Source: Clostridiales bacterium
GTDB taxonomy: Bacteria; Bacillota; Clostridia; Christensenellales; Aristaeellaceae
Direction of reading: 5' to 3'
Assembly (NCBI GenBank): GCA_015056315.1
Contig: SVGN01000002.1
Coordinates: 1 to 64,000, forward strand
Length of the DNA stretch: 64,000 bases
The first letter of the stretch is position 1. Every line of letters starts with the position of its first letter. The notes under the pieces were generated by a model, which did not search any database, had not been told where the DNA came from, and saw only the letters and a list, made by a program, of their open reading frames with translations. The position numbers were made by a program, and so were the translations under genes. Positions 14,334 through 22,072 of the stretch are shown here, piece after piece.

Positions 14334-15779
14334 ATGGAACGCCTGACCATCGTAACGCTGGGTACCGGCGGCGAAGCCTTTCTGACCCGCGGCGTAGAGC
14401 GCGCCCTCAGGGAAGCGGAGACCCTGGTGCTGCGCACCGCCCGCCACCCTATGGCCGCCTGGCTCGCCAAAGAGGATATCACCTTTACGGCGCTGGACGA
14501 TCTCTATGAATCCTGCGAGGATTTTGACGAATTCAACCGGGAAGCCGCCCAGCGGCTGGCCGCCCTCTGCGAAAAGGGCCCGGTCTGCTACGCCGTGAGC
14601 GATGCGGCCTTCGATACCACCGTGGCTGCCCTGCAGCAGCTGCTGAAGGAGCGTGGCACTGCTGCCGCCATCCTGCCCGGCGTGAGCCACGCCTCCCGCT
14701 GCCTGGCCCTGGTGGATGCGCCCGCTGCCGCCGTGCGCCTGTACTCCGCCGCCGATTTTGAGCGTGCCCCCCACTCCCCCGCCGAGGCGCTGCTGCTGAG
14801 CGAGCTGCACTCCCGCACCTGCGCCGGAGATTGCAAGCTGAAGCTGATGAGCCTGCTGCCCGAAGAGACGGAGATCACCTTCATCAGCGGTGAGGAAGCC
14901 ACGGGCGAGCTGAGCACCCGCATCATTCCCCTCTACGAGCTGGATCGCCAAAAGCATTACGACCACCTGACCGCCATCTACGTGCCCGGCATGCCGCTGC
15001 TCACCCGCAGCCGTTACAACATGGACGACCTGATGCAGGTGGTGGCCCGCCTGCGCGCGCCCGATGGCTGCCCCTGGGATCGTGAGCAGACCCACGAGAG
15101 CATCCTGCAGGATCTTCTGGAGGAAAGCTACGAGTACATCCAGGCTGTGCGGGATGAGGATATCGACCATATGTACGACGAGCTGGGCGATGTGCTTTTG
15201 CAGGTAGCCATGCAGGCAGAGATCGCCAAGGAGCACGGCGAGTTTGAGCTGCTGGATGTGACCAGCGCCATCTGCGGCAAGATGATCGAGCGGCACCCCC
15301 ATGTTTTCGGTCAGGTAAAGGCAGATACCTCCGAGCAGGTACTGGAGAACTGGGAGGCCCTCAAGCGCAAGCAGCGGGGCATCACCTCCCACGCGGATGC
15401 CATGGCTGAGGTCTCCACCGGTCTTTCGCCCCTGCTGCGCGCCAGCAAGGTGCAGAAGAAGGCCGCCAAGGTGGGCTTCGATTTCGCCAATGCCCAGGAT
15501 GCCCTCCAAAAGGTCTACGAGGAGGCCGACGAGGTAAAGGAGAACCTTGAGAACGGCCACGACCCGGAGGAAGAGATCGGCGATCTGTTTTTTTCGGTCG
15601 TTAACGTTTGCCGGCTTTGCGGCAAAAACCCCGATATTGCTTTGTTTTCTGCGGTTGAGAAGTTTATTTCGCGCTTCCGCGGCATGGAAATGCAAGTGAA
15701 AAACGCAGGAAAATGCGTTGAGGACTTGACTTTATCAGAAATGGATGTATACTGGGAAGCAGGAAAACAAAACAACTAA
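14334..15779 (+). CDS. mazG: Tetrapyrrole-methylase-like/MazG nucleotide pyrophosphohydrolase (YabN type)
   Basis: 481 residues. Residues 1-~215 resemble the SAM-dependent tetrapyrrole methylase fold (YabN N-terminus; VTLGTGGEAFLTRGV). Residues ~230-480 hold the MazG region, with 'LRAPDGCPWDREQTHESI' and the metal-binding 'EESYEYIQA...DELGDVLLQV' (E-x3-E...E-x2-D) plus a second 'EEADEVKENL...EEIGDLFFSVVN' unit. MazG hydrolyses NTPs, including damaged ones, to NMP and pyrophosphate. It lies between the SpoVB-like flippase and hup, as in Bacillus yabM-yabN. Confidence 0.9.
   Translation: MERLTIVTLGTGGEAFLTRGVERALREAETLVLRTARHPMAAWLAKEDITFTALDDLYESCEDFDEFNREAAQRLAALCEKGPVCYAVSDAAFDTTVAALQQLLKERGTAAAILPGVSHASRCLALVDAPAAAVRLYSAADFERAPHSPAEALLLSELHSRTCAGDCKLKLMSLLPEETEITFISGEEATGELSTRIIPLYELDRQKHYDHLTAIYVPGMPLLTRSRYNMDDLMQVVARLRAPDGCPWDREQTHESILQDLLEESYEYIQAVRDEDIDHMYDELGDVLLQVAMQAEIAKEHGEFELLDVTSAICGKMIERHPHVFGQVKADTSEQVLENWEALKRKQRGITSHADAMAEVSTGLSPLLRASKVQKKAAKVGFDFANAQDALQKVYEEADEVKENLENGHDPEEEIGDLFFSVVNVCRLCGKNPDIALFSAVEKFISRFRGMEMQVKNAGKCVEDLTLSEMDVYWEAGKQNN
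15726..15753 (+). promoter_or_regulatory. SigA-type promoter of hup inside the mazG 3' end
   Basis: TTGACT (15726-15731) and TATACT (15748-15753) are 16 bases apart and lie within the last codons of mazG. The ~120-base leader holds a CCATGC/GCATGG hairpin (15837-15851). Confidence 0.65.
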
Positions 15780-15877
15780 AGGGTTTGATCAAAAAATCCT
15801 TTATTTGTGAGCTTTTCCTCCGGATTTCTTTACTGTCCATGCTTTGCATGGCTACAACAAAAGGAGGTACTACCGTT

Positions 15878-16153
15878 ATGAACAAAGCTGAATTGACCGC
15901 CGCCATCGTTAAGAAGACTGGTTTCACCAAGAAGGACGCCGAAAAGGCTCTGGGCGCTGTGACCGAAGTGATCACCGAAGCCCTGGCTGATGGCGAGAAG
16001 GTTCAGATCGTGGGCTTCGGCGGCTTCGAAGTTCGCAAGCGCCCCGCCCGCATGGCCCGCAACCCCCGCACCGGCGAGCAGATCAAGATCGCTGCTTCCA
16101 AGGCTCCCGTTTTCAAGGCTGGCAAGGCCCTGAAGGAGAGCGTCAACAAGTAA
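15878..16153 (+). CDS. hup: HU family nucleoid protein
   Basis: 91 residues from the ATG following AAAGGAGG. It has the complete HU sequence: MNKAELTAAIVKKTGFTKKDAEKAL at the N-terminus, the conserved 'GFGGFEVRKR' strand and the DNA-bending arm 'ARNPRTGEQIKI'. HU binds and bends DNA without strong sequence preference. It has its own promoter and a strong terminator, fitting high expression. Confidence 0.96.
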   Translation: MNKAELTAAIVKKTGFTKKDAEKALGAVTEVITEALADGEKVQIVGFGGFEVRKRPARMARNPRTGEQIKIAASKAPVFKAGKALKESVNK

Positions 16154-16181
16154 GTTGACCAGTCACCGATGGTGGCTTTCC

Positions 16182-16219
16182 AAAAAAACCACCGCAGCTC
16201 CGGCTGCGGTGGTTTTTTC
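16182..16219 (+). terminator. Intrinsic terminator after hup
   Basis: AAAAAACCACCGCAG pairs with CTGCGGTGGTTTTTT around a 6-base loop. It is probably active in both directions. Confidence 0.9.
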
Positions 16220-16369
16220 TATGCCTGCCATTTTGCGCTCTGCCGGTGGTGAGCCTGTGGACAGCAGCTTTGCATTCAGGCGTGAGCCGGAGCGTATTGC
16301 ATCACGGCTCTGCCGATCGGCAAACCAATCAAAAGGACAGCCATTCTCCCGGAAAGCAGGTTTTTCCGC

Positions 16370-16398
16370 ACACATTTCCCACATTGCCCGCATACCCT
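16370..16398 (+). promoter_or_regulatory. Candidate SigE promoter of the small membrane protein-spoVM pair
   Basis: ACACATT (16370-16376), a 14-base spacer and CATACCCT (16391-16398) fit the SigE consensus (KMATATT, 14-15 bases, CATACANT) moderately at -35 and well at -10. Mother-cell SigE control is known for spoVM in Bacillus. Confidence 0.45.
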
Positions 16399-16419
16399 GT
16401 AGGGAGCGAGGTGACGCCG

Positions 16420-16611
16420 ATGGCCTACCCATACGAGAAATGCTACCCCGGTGGGAGCAAAACACTGACCATCGCCGGTTATGTGCTGCTTGCCGCAGGC
16501 ATACTGCTGGTATTCTGCTGCATCCCCGTCTGGGCATGGCTGGCGCTGCTGGGCATTCTGCTGATCGCAGCAGGCTTTGTGCTGCTGCGCATCAGCCAGG
16601 CGGGGAGGTGA
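16420..16611 (+). CDS. Small two-helix membrane protein upstream of spoVM
   Basis: 63 residues from the ATG at 16420, chosen because GAGGTGA lies 5 bases upstream. After a short N-terminus with 'YEKCYPGGS' there are two hydrophobic helices separated by a tight turn, ending in 'LRISQAGR'. Its TGA overlaps the ribosome binding site of spoVM, so the two are probably coupled and expressed together in the mother cell. I do not recognise a family. Confidence 0.55.
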   Translation: MAYPYEKCYPGGSKTLTIAGYVLLAAGILLVFCCIPVWAWLALLGILLIAAGFVLLRISQAGR

Positions 16612-16615
16612 GCCG

Positions 16616-16696
16616 GTGGCCGTAAAGATGGTCTGCATTCGCGCGCCCAAATTCCTCAGCGGGTTTCTGAAGCTGTTCACGAAGAAAAACAGGTAA
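16616..16696 (+). CDS. spoVM: SpoVM, 26-residue spore-coat membrane-curvature peptide
   Basis: 27 codons from GTG to TAA, with GGGGAGGTG 4 bases upstream. The peptide contains 'CIRAPKFLSGFLK', which aligns with the 'TIKLPKFLGGIVR' core of Bacillus SpoVM without gaps, keeping the central Pro, Lys-Phe-Leu and Gly, and it has the same total length (26 residues). SpoVM is an amphipathic helix that recognises the convex forespore membrane and anchors SpoIVA to begin coat assembly. The neighbourhood (spoVT, flippase, spoVA) is sporulation-rich. A shorter start at ATG 16628 is possible but less well spaced. Confidence 0.75.
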   Translation: MAVKMVCIRAPKFLSGFLKLFTKKNR

Positions 16697-16701
16697 CGCA
16701 A

Positions 16702-16736
16702 AAGGGGCCTGTGCGGCAATAGCTGCGCAGGCCCCT
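16702..16736. repeat. 35-base hairpin repeat, copy 1 (terminator of spoVM)
   Basis: A hairpin with GGGGCCTG/CAGGCCCC arms begins 5 bases after the spoVM stop. The same 35 bases recur without change at 16944-16978. Confidence 0.8.
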
Positions 16737-16740
16737 CAGC

Positions 16741-16917
16741 TCGTCAAAAAACTCGCCTACGGCGACTTTTTCGACGACTTTTGCACCGTTTGCCTAGGAG
16801 CCTACGGCTCCCCGGGCGGCAAACGGTGATAGGAATCCCTTGCTACGCAAGGGTTCCGAAACCACCGTACACGCCGCTGGTTTCGGATTGGCAATCGGAG
16901 GGCTGCGGCCCTCCGAT
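16741..16917. repeat. Cluster of five consecutive hairpins, no gene
   Basis: Back-to-back inverted repeats: 16741-16777 (TCGTC-AAAAA...TTTTT-CGACGA), 16784-16828 (CACCGTTTGCC/GGCAAACGGTG enclosing GGAGCC-TAC-GGCTCC), 16832-16857 (GGAA-CCCTTG/CAAGGG-TTCC), 16856-16886 (CCGAAACC/GGTTTCGG) and 16894-16917 (ATCGGAGGGC/GCCCTCCGAT). Several loops share CTACG or CCTACGG. There is no ORF; the cluster fills the space between two convergent sporulation operons. Confidence 0.75.
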
Positions 16918-16943
16918 ACCTCTGGGGCTTTTTAGACAGTCTG

Positions 16944-16978
16944 AAGGGGCCTGTGCGGCAATAGCTGCGCAGGCCCCT
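16944..16978. repeat. 35-base hairpin repeat, copy 2 (terminator of spoVA genes)
   Basis: Identical to 16702-16736. It lies 5 bases past the spoVAE stop on the minus strand and also ends in TTT on the plus strand, so it can terminate in either direction. Confidence 0.8.
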
Positions 16979-16983
16979 TTGCC

Positions 16984-17364
16984 TTATGTGTTCTTCCCTT
17001 TCATACGGGGCTTTGCCACCACCGCCACGATGGTACCGAAGAAAATGGCCGCCGCAATGCCCCCTGCGGTGGCGGTGAGCCCGCCGCAAAAGGCACCGAT
17101 CCAGCCCCGCTCCTGCACCGAGTGGATCACCCCCTGGCAGAGGCTGTGGCCGAAGCCTGTCAGCGGCACGGTGGCTCCGGCTCCGGCAAACTCCACCAGC
17201 GGGCCGTAGAGCCCGAAGGCGCTCAGCGCCACCCCCACAAGGATGTAGCACACCAGAATGCGGGCAGGTGTCCAGCTGGTCTTAAGGCAGAAAAACTCCC
17301 CCAGCGCGCACAGGGCACCACCCACCAGAAACACCTTGGCATACAGAAACAGATCCCAGCTCAT
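16984..17364 (-). CDS. spoVAE: Stage V sporulation protein AE
   Basis: 126 residues, four to five membrane helices, with 'LVEFAGAGATVPLTGFGHSLCQGV', the glycine-rich segment shared by SpoVAC and SpoVAE. With SpoVAC and SpoVAD it forms the channel that moves dipicolinic acid into the forespore and releases it at germination. The start overlaps the spoVAD stop by 4 bases. Last gene of the operon, ended by the 35-base hairpin. Confidence 0.92.
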   Translation of the reverse strand: MSWDLFLYAKVFLVGGALCALGEFFCLKTSWTPARILVCYILVGVALSAFGLYGPLVEFAGAGATVPLTGFGHSLCQGVIHSVQERGWIGAFCGGLTATAGGIAAAIFFGTIVAVVAKPRMKGKNT

Positions 17365-18404
17365 ACGCCTGTCCTCTTTTCCACCGGGCTCTCCAGCACC
17401 GCCGCATGGGCAATGCCCGGTATGCTCTCCCCCTGCTGGCTGCTGGTAACGCTCATCAGCGCCCCGGTGGACATAAAAATGATCCGCCCCAGCTCGCCCC
17501 GCGCCAGCATGGGCAACAGGCAGGCATTGAGCACCACGGCGCTGCAGCCGCAGCCGCTGCCGCCTGCATGGGTATCCTGCTCCGGGGCGTAGATCATCAG
17601 GCCGCAATCCCGATAGCGCTCCCCGATCAGCGGCATGCCCTGCCCATCCATCAGCCGGAGGAGCAGGTCGTGCCCTACCTGCCCCAGATCGCCGGTCACG
17701 ATCAGGTCGTAATCGGCGGGGGTGGTGTGGGTATCCTCAAAGAGGGCCAGCAGGGTATCCGCTGCCGCAGGGGCCATGGCGGCCCCCATGTTGTTGGCAT
17801 CGGTCACGCCCAGATCCACCACCCGCCCGATGCAGGCATGGGTCATACGGGCCATGGGCGGCTTGCCGGGGCTCAGGCTCAGCACCGTTGCCCCGGCCCC
17901 GGTGACCGTCCACTGGGCGGTGGGGGTACGCTGGTTGCCGTATTCCAGTGGGAAGCGATACTGCCGCTCCGCGGTGCAGAAATGGCTGCTGGCCACGCAC
18001 AGGGCGTGGTCGGCGTGCTCACCGTCCAGCAGCATGGCCGCAAGGCACAGGCCCTGGCACATGGTTGAGCAGGCACCATACAGCCCCAGAAAGGGCAGCG
18101 CCAGCTCTCTTGCGGTAAAGGAGGCGGAAATGATCTGATTGAGCAGGTCGCCGCCCAGAAGCAGCTGGATCTCCCCCTCCCTGAGACCGGATCTCCCTAT
18201 GGCCGCCCGGGCCGCATCCAGCACCATTTGCCGCTCTGCCAGCTCAAAGCTCTGCTGGCCGTAGGTCTCATCTTCGGTAACACAGTCGAACAGCGCTGCC
18301 AGCGGCCCCTTGCCCTCCTTGGGGCCTGCCCAGGCCGCCCCCGCCAGCAGTGCAGGCTTCTTGGGCAGCAGAATGGTCTGCTGCCCGATTCGCTTTACAG
18401 CCAT
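17361..18404 (-). CDS. spoVAD: Stage V sporulation protein AD
   Basis: 347 residues with a thiolase/ketosynthase-like fold; 'LYGACSTMCQGLCLAAMLL' marks the equivalent of the active-site region and 'GSGCGCSAVVLNACLLP' the C-terminal end. SpoVAD binds dipicolinic acid directly on the inner spore membrane. Length and gene order (AC-AD-AE) match the family. Fifteen bases separate it from spoVAC. Confidence 0.93.
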   Translation of the reverse strand: MAVKRIGQQTILLPKKPALLAGAAWAGPKEGKGPLAALFDCVTEDETYGQQSFELAERQMVLDAARAAIGRSGLREGEIQLLLGGDLLNQIISASFTARELALPFLGLYGACSTMCQGLCLAAMLLDGEHADHALCVASSHFCTAERQYRFPLEYGNQRTPTAQWTVTGAGATVLSLSPGKPPMARMTHACIGRVVDLGVTDANNMGAAMAPAAADTLLALFEDTHTTPADYDLIVTGDLGQVGHDLLLRLMDGQGMPLIGERYRDCGLMIYAPEQDTHAGGSGCGCSAVVLNACLLPMLARGELGRIIFMSTGALMSVTSSQQGESIPGIAHAAVLESPVEKRTGV

Positions 18405-18419
18405 CGTCTCCCTCCCTGA

Positions 18420-18878
18420 TCAATGATGCAGCAATGCATACAGAATGCCCACCAGCACCGAGGAGCCGATGCCGTAGACCAGCACCGGTCCCGCAATGGT
18501 GAACAGCTTGGCCCCCAGCCCCAGCACCATGCCCTCTCTGCGGTACTCCAGCGCAGGCGACACCATGGCGTTGGCAAAGCCGGTGATGGGCACAAAGGAG
18601 CCCGCACCCGCATACTGACCGATCCGGTCAAAGACCCCGGCCCCGGTGAGCACTGCGGTCAGGAACACCAGCACAATGGCCGCCAGGCAGTACCCATCGC
18701 TTGTGGACATTTTGAGCAGGTGAACGCCCACATCCGCTGCCAGCTGACCGATGCAGCAGATGAGCCCGCCCACCCACCAGGCCCGGAGCACTCCCTGGCC
18801 TGTACGGCTGGGCGGAGAAGCCTGACTGGTCATTTGCTCGTAATGCGCCGGATCCTCATGGATGCGCTGACGATTCAT
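18420..18878 (-). CDS. spoVAC: Stage V sporulation protein AC
   Basis: 152 residues from the ATG at 18876-18878, with AGGAGG upstream. A polar N-terminus (HEDPAHYEQM) is followed by four or five helices and 'AGAGSFVPITGFANAMVSPALEYRREGMVLG', the SpoVAC signature. In Bacillus it is a mechanosensitive channel component for dipicolinic acid release. The start overlaps by 4 bases the stop of a small upstream frame. Confidence 0.93.
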   Translation of the reverse strand: MNRQRIHEDPAHYEQMTSQASPPSRTGQGVLRAWWVGGLICCIGQLAADVGVHLLKMSTSDGYCLAAIVLVFLTAVLTGAGVFDRIGQYAGAGSFVPITGFANAMVSPALEYRREGMVLGLGAKLFTIAGPVLVYGIGSSVLVGILYALLHH

Positions 18879-19117
18879 TGCCCCGCCTCCTTTTCCTCCC
18901 GGCTGAGGGAGCGCTGCTGATGGCCGGTAGCCGCTGCCGGGAAACGGATCTCCCGCTGCCCGGGCCTTGGGGCATATTCCAGGTGATCGGGTTGCAGCCG
19001 GTGGCAAAGTCTCATAGGGCAATCCATCCTTTCCCGGAGCGGCGAAATGCTTGCATCAAACCGCTCCAACGGTTCTACCACAAGCATTCTGCCCCATTCT
19101 TCGCAGAAGTATGACAT
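18875..19117 (-). CDS. Possible small protein translated ahead of spoVAC
   Basis: An 80-residue frame, charged and without membrane segments, whose TGA overlaps the spoVAC ATG (ATGA), the arrangement seen at the other junctions of this operon. AAGGGA lies near the first ATG; an internal ATG at 19087 is another possible start. I see no family resemblance. The overlap argues for a real gene, the arginine-rich and unstructured composition argues for caution. Confidence 0.4.
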   Translation of the reverse strand: MSYFCEEWGRMLVVEPLERFDASISPLRERMDCPMRLCHRLQPDHLEYAPRPGQREIRFPAAATGHQQRSLSREEKEAGQ

Positions 19118-19151
19118 TTCCCTTAAAAGCGAAATTTTTGCCTTTCTTATC

Positions 19152-19180
19152 TTGACAGAAAAGCATCTCTTGGATATACT
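19152..19180 (+). promoter_or_regulatory. Strong SigA promoter of the rpmH-rnpA operon
   Basis: TTGACA (19152-19157) and TATACT (19175-19180) are 17 bases apart. The leader contains a GCGTTGCG/CGCAACGC hairpin before the AAGGAG site of rpmH. Confidence 0.85.
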
Positions 19181-19265
19181 AAGGTGGTTGCTTTGTGGTA
19201 TCCTGCGCGTTGCGTATGCATGCGCGCAACGCCATACATATTGTAAATAACAAGGAGTGTTCGCG

Positions 19266-19400
19266 ATGTTCCGTACTTACCAGCCCAAGAAGCGTCAGCG
19301 CAGCAAGGTGCATGGCTTCCGTGCCCGCATGTCCACCAAGAATGGCCGCCGTGTGTTGGCCGCCCGTCGCCGTCGTGGCCGTAAGGTGCTCAGCGCCTGA
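19266..19400 (+). CDS. rpmH: Ribosomal protein L34 (bL34)
   Basis: 44 residues: [18 protein letters not shown], then [17 protein letters not shown] and a basic tail, the complete and nearly invariant L34 sequence. AAGGAG lies 9 bases upstream. It heads the conserved rpmH-rnpA-yidD-yidC-jag order that in many bacteria sits near the replication origin, although dnaA is not seen here. Confidence 0.96.
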   Translation: MFRTYQPKKRQRSKVHGFRARMSTKNGRRVLAARRRRGRKVLSA

Positions 19401-19441
19401 TTTGGCTCCCTTGGCAGGATAATGCAGAATGAAACAATCGC

Positions 19442-19489
19442 AAAAGCCCGCCCCATTTCTGCTATCGGGTGAAGTGGGTACGGGCTTTT
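19442..19489 (+). terminator. Attenuator-like hairpin between rpmH and rnpA
   Basis: AAAAGCCCG (19442-19450) pairs with CGGGCTTTT (19481-19489), and inner CCCA/TGGG pairing extends the stem. Partial termination here would give more L34 message than RNase P protein message. Confidence 0.6.
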
Positions 19490-19532
19490 CCGATATGATG
19501 GCGGTCTTTCCGCCGGAAAGGACGTATAGCAC

Positions 19533-19874
19533 GTGCAGAGGCAGAATCGTTTGGGCCCGAACCGGCAGTTTACCTACGTATACCGCCGCGGCCAGCGTGT
19601 ATCCTTCCGCGACCTTACGCTGCTGTACGTTCGCAGCAATCAGAAACGCATTGGTTTTTCCGTAAGCAAAAAAGTAGGCGTAGCCGTGGTGCGCAACCGC
19701 ACCAAGCGCCGCCTGCGCGAGTGCGTACGCCCGCTTCTGCCCCAGATGCGAAACGGGCTGTATGTGTTTGTCGCCCGGCCCTCCATTGCCGAGCGGCCCT
19801 TTGCCGATGTGCAAAAACAGGTGCAGGCGCTCATCCGCAAGCTGGAGAGCCAGCCCAAAAAGCGCCCGAAATGA
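19533..19874 (+). CDS. rnpA: Ribonuclease P protein component
   Basis: 113 residues from GTG, with GGAAAGGA upstream. It carries the central '[26 protein letters not shown]' RNA-binding signature (the RNR motif). It binds the RNase P RNA and helps remove 5' leaders of precursor tRNAs. The stop overlaps the yidD start by 4 bases. Confidence 0.95.
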   Translation: MQRQNRLGPNRQFTYVYRRGQRVSFRDLTLLYVRSNQKRIGFSVSKKVGVAVVRNRTKRRLRECVRPLLPQMRNGLYVFVARPSIAERPFADVQKQVQALIRKLESQPKKRPK

Positions 19875-20110
19875 AAAAGCTGCTGCTTATCCTCATCCGT
19901 TTTTACCAGCAGTACATCACCCCCCACACGCCGGGCTGCTGCCGGTTCCGCCCCACCTGCTCCCAGTATGCCAAGACCGCTATCGAGCGCTTTGGCGCAT
20001 GGCGCGGCGGCTGGATGGCGCTGAAGCGCATCCTCCGGTGCAATCCCTTCTGCAAGGGCGGGTACGACCCCGTGCCGGAAGGCGAGCCCACTTTCATCAG
20101 GAAGGAATAA
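19871..20110 (+). CDS. yidD: Membrane protein insertion efficiency factor YidD
   Basis: 79 residues with the family hallmarks '[35 protein letters not shown]' and '[17 protein letters not shown]'. YidD is a small membrane-associated protein that assists YidC. It lies between rnpA and yidC as in most bacteria. Its ATG overlaps the rnpA stop. Confidence 0.95.
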   Translation: MKKLLLILIRFYQQYITPHTPGCCRFRPTCSQYAKTAIERFGAWRGGWMALKRILRCNPFCKGGYDPVPEGEPTFIRKE

Positions 20111-20115
20111 CCGAA

Positions 20116-21105
20116 ATGAATCAGTTCTTCGCTAATATCCTCACAGGCATCAACAGCCTGATCGGCAATTATGGCTGGTCCATGATCATTTTTACCGTGC
20201 TGATCAAGCTGCTCATTTCCCCGTTGGATTATAAGAGCCGCAAGAGCATGCGCCGGATCCAGGACATCCAGCCCATGATCACCAAGCTGCAGCAGAAGTA
20301 CGGCGACGATAAAGAAAAGCTCAACCGCAAGATGTCTGAGCTGTACCGCAAGGAAGGCGTCAACCCCATGAGCGGCTGCCTGCCCATGCTGCTTTCCATG
20401 CCGCTGCTGTTTATCATGTTCGCCGCCATGCGCATGGTCGCCAACACCGAGCTGGCCAAGCAGACCATCGACCTGCTGGTGAACGGTGTGCAGAACAACG
20501 AAGGCTGGCTGTGGATCAAGAACCTGTGGATGCCCGACAGCCCCTTCTTCGGCATCGTGGCAGACCAGACGAACCTTACCCAGATCCCTGCCGATATCTG
20601 GGCCAAGGTGTTCGCTTCTCTGGATGAAGCTACCGTTACCGCCCTGAGCGGTCTGGGCATCGATGCCGCCAACATCTCCGGCGCCACCATCTTCCCCCTG
20701 CTGGCAGAGACCGAAGCCTACAAGGCCGAGATTGCTCTGTGGCACGAGCTGCCCAAGCTGAACCTGCTGATCACCCAGATGTCCATCTACGCAAAGCCCA
20801 ACGGCTGGTTCCTGCTGCCCCTGCTGGCTTGCGGCACCCAGTTCCTGATGAGCGCCACCACCCAGCAGCAGCCCGCTCAGCCCAAGGCTGAGGGCCAGCC
20901 CAACACCGGCGCCGTGATGAAGTATTTCTTCCCGGTGTTCTCCCTGATCATCTGTTCCAGCTCCAACGCGGCTTTCGCCCTGTACTGGGTGGTCTCCAAC
21001 CTGTTTGCCTGGGCCGAGCAGCTGGTGTTCAACATGATGTTCAAGGCGCAGGATCAAAAGCGCAACGCCGGTAATGCCGTCAAAGAGGAGGACAGCATCA
21101 AATGA
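20116..21105 (+). CDS. yidC: Membrane protein insertase YidC/Oxa1
   Basis: 329 residues; start at the ATG after AAGGAATAACCGAA. It has the Oxa1 core: first helix 'GWSMIIFTVLIKLLISPLDYKSRKSMRRIQ', the cytosolic coiled hairpin 'LQQKYGDDKEKLNRKMSELYRKEGVNP', then 'GCLPMLLSMPLLFIMFAAM' and a later pair of helices. An expanded loop (~residues 105-200) separates helices, longer than in Bacillus SpoIIIJ. No lipobox is seen. The stop overlaps jag by 4 bases. Confidence 0.94.
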   Translation: MNQFFANILTGINSLIGNYGWSMIIFTVLIKLLISPLDYKSRKSMRRIQDIQPMITKLQQKYGDDKEKLNRKMSELYRKEGVNPMSGCLPMLLSMPLLFIMFAAMRMVANTELAKQTIDLLVNGVQNNEGWLWIKNLWMPDSPFFGIVADQTNLTQIPADIWAKVFASLDEATVTALSGLGIDAANISGATIFPLLAETEAYKAEIALWHELPKLNLLITQMSIYAKPNGWFLLPLLACGTQFLMSATTQQQPAQPKAEGQPNTGAVMKYFFPVFSLIICSSSNAAFALYWVVSNLFAWAEQLVFNMMFKAQDQKRNAGNAVKEEDSIK

Positions 21106-21995
21106 GAATGGAAGAGTTCAAGGCAAAGACCACCGAAGAAGCCATCTCCCTCGGTCTGGAGAAGCTGGGCGTCAGCTTTGAGGATGTAAAGATCGAAGTG
21201 GTAGAAGAAGGCAGCAAGGGTTTCCTGGGTCTGCTGGGCGTTAAGCCCGCCGTGGTGCGCCTCACCGTGCGCGAAGACCTGGAGGATACCGACGTGCTCA
21301 AGGCCGTGGGCCTGACCCGCGACGAAGAGACCGCCACCGTGAAGGAAAAGGCCGAGAAGGCCAAGGCAAAGGCAAAGCCCGAAGCCCCCAAGGCCGAGAA
21401 GCCCGCCAAGACCGAAGCCAAGCCTGCCAAGACCGAAAAGGCTCCCAAAGCCGAGGCTCCCAAGCGCGCCAAGACCGAGAAGGCTCCCAAGGCCGAAGAG
21501 CCCAAGAAGGAAGCTCCCGCCAAGGCCGCCGCTCCCGCCACCGAAGGCGAGGCCGAAGCCCGCGCTGTGGAATTCCTCAGCAATGTGACCAAGATGATGG
21601 GTGTAGAGGTCTCCATCACCCCCCGCCGGGATGAAGAAGGCAACCTGCGTGTGGATATGATGGGCGATACCCTGGGCATCCTCATCGGCCGCCGCGGCGA
21701 GACCCTGGATGCTCTCCAGTACCTGACCAGCCTGTTTGTGAACCGCGGCCAGGAGAACTACATCCGTGTTACGCTGGATACCGAAAACTACCGCGCCAAG
21801 CGCGAAGAAGCCCTCACCCGTCTGGCCAACCGCATGGCCAACCGTGCTGTGAAGACCGGCCGCAAGGTGGTCATGGAGCCCATGAACCCCTACGAGCGCC
21901 GCATCCTGCACAGTGCACTGCAGGGCAACGATGCCGTTACCACCCACAGCGAGGGCGACGAGCCCAACCGCCATGTGGTCATTACGCTGAAGTAA
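21102..21995 (+). CDS. khpB: RNA-binding protein Jag/KhpB
   Basis: 297 residues: Jag-N domain (1-~50, ending GSKGFLGLLGVKPA), a long Lys/Ala/Pro/Glu-rich linker (~85-150), a KH domain with 'GILIGRRGETLDALQYL' and an R3H domain with 'YERRILHSALQG...TTHSEGDEPNRHVVI'. It binds RNA and influences elongation and division with KhpA in Gram-positives. The linker is made of near-repeats (KTEKAPKAE) and is probably disordered. Confidence 0.93.
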   Translation: MRMEEFKAKTTEEAISLGLEKLGVSFEDVKIEVVEEGSKGFLGLLGVKPAVVRLTVREDLEDTDVLKAVGLTRDEETATVKEKAEKAKAKAKPEAPKAEKPAKTEAKPAKTEKAPKAEAPKRAKTEKAPKAEEPKKEAPAKAAAPATEGEAEARAVEFLSNVTKMMGVEVSITPRRDEEGNLRVDMMGDTLGILIGRRGETLDALQYLTSLFVNRGQENYIRVTLDTENYRAKREEALTRLANRMANRAVKTGRKVVMEPMNPYERRILHSALQGNDAVTTHSEGDEPNRHVVITLK

Positions 21996-22072
21996 TGCAA
22001 AGCCAGTTCGTTGTGCATACAGCGAGCTGGCCTTTTCTTTACTCCATTTTACGCAAAGGAGAAAGACCGACC

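Noticed and set aside
12689-14482. A 597-codon minus-strand frame opposite the SpoVB-like flippase
   Set aside because: Antisense shadow; the plus-strand product has membrane helices and family motifs.
18879-19265. Possible replication origin next to rpmH
   Set aside because: rpmH often lies near oriC, but dnaA/dnaN are absent and I see no cluster of DnaA boxes; only a promoter and hairpin are evident.
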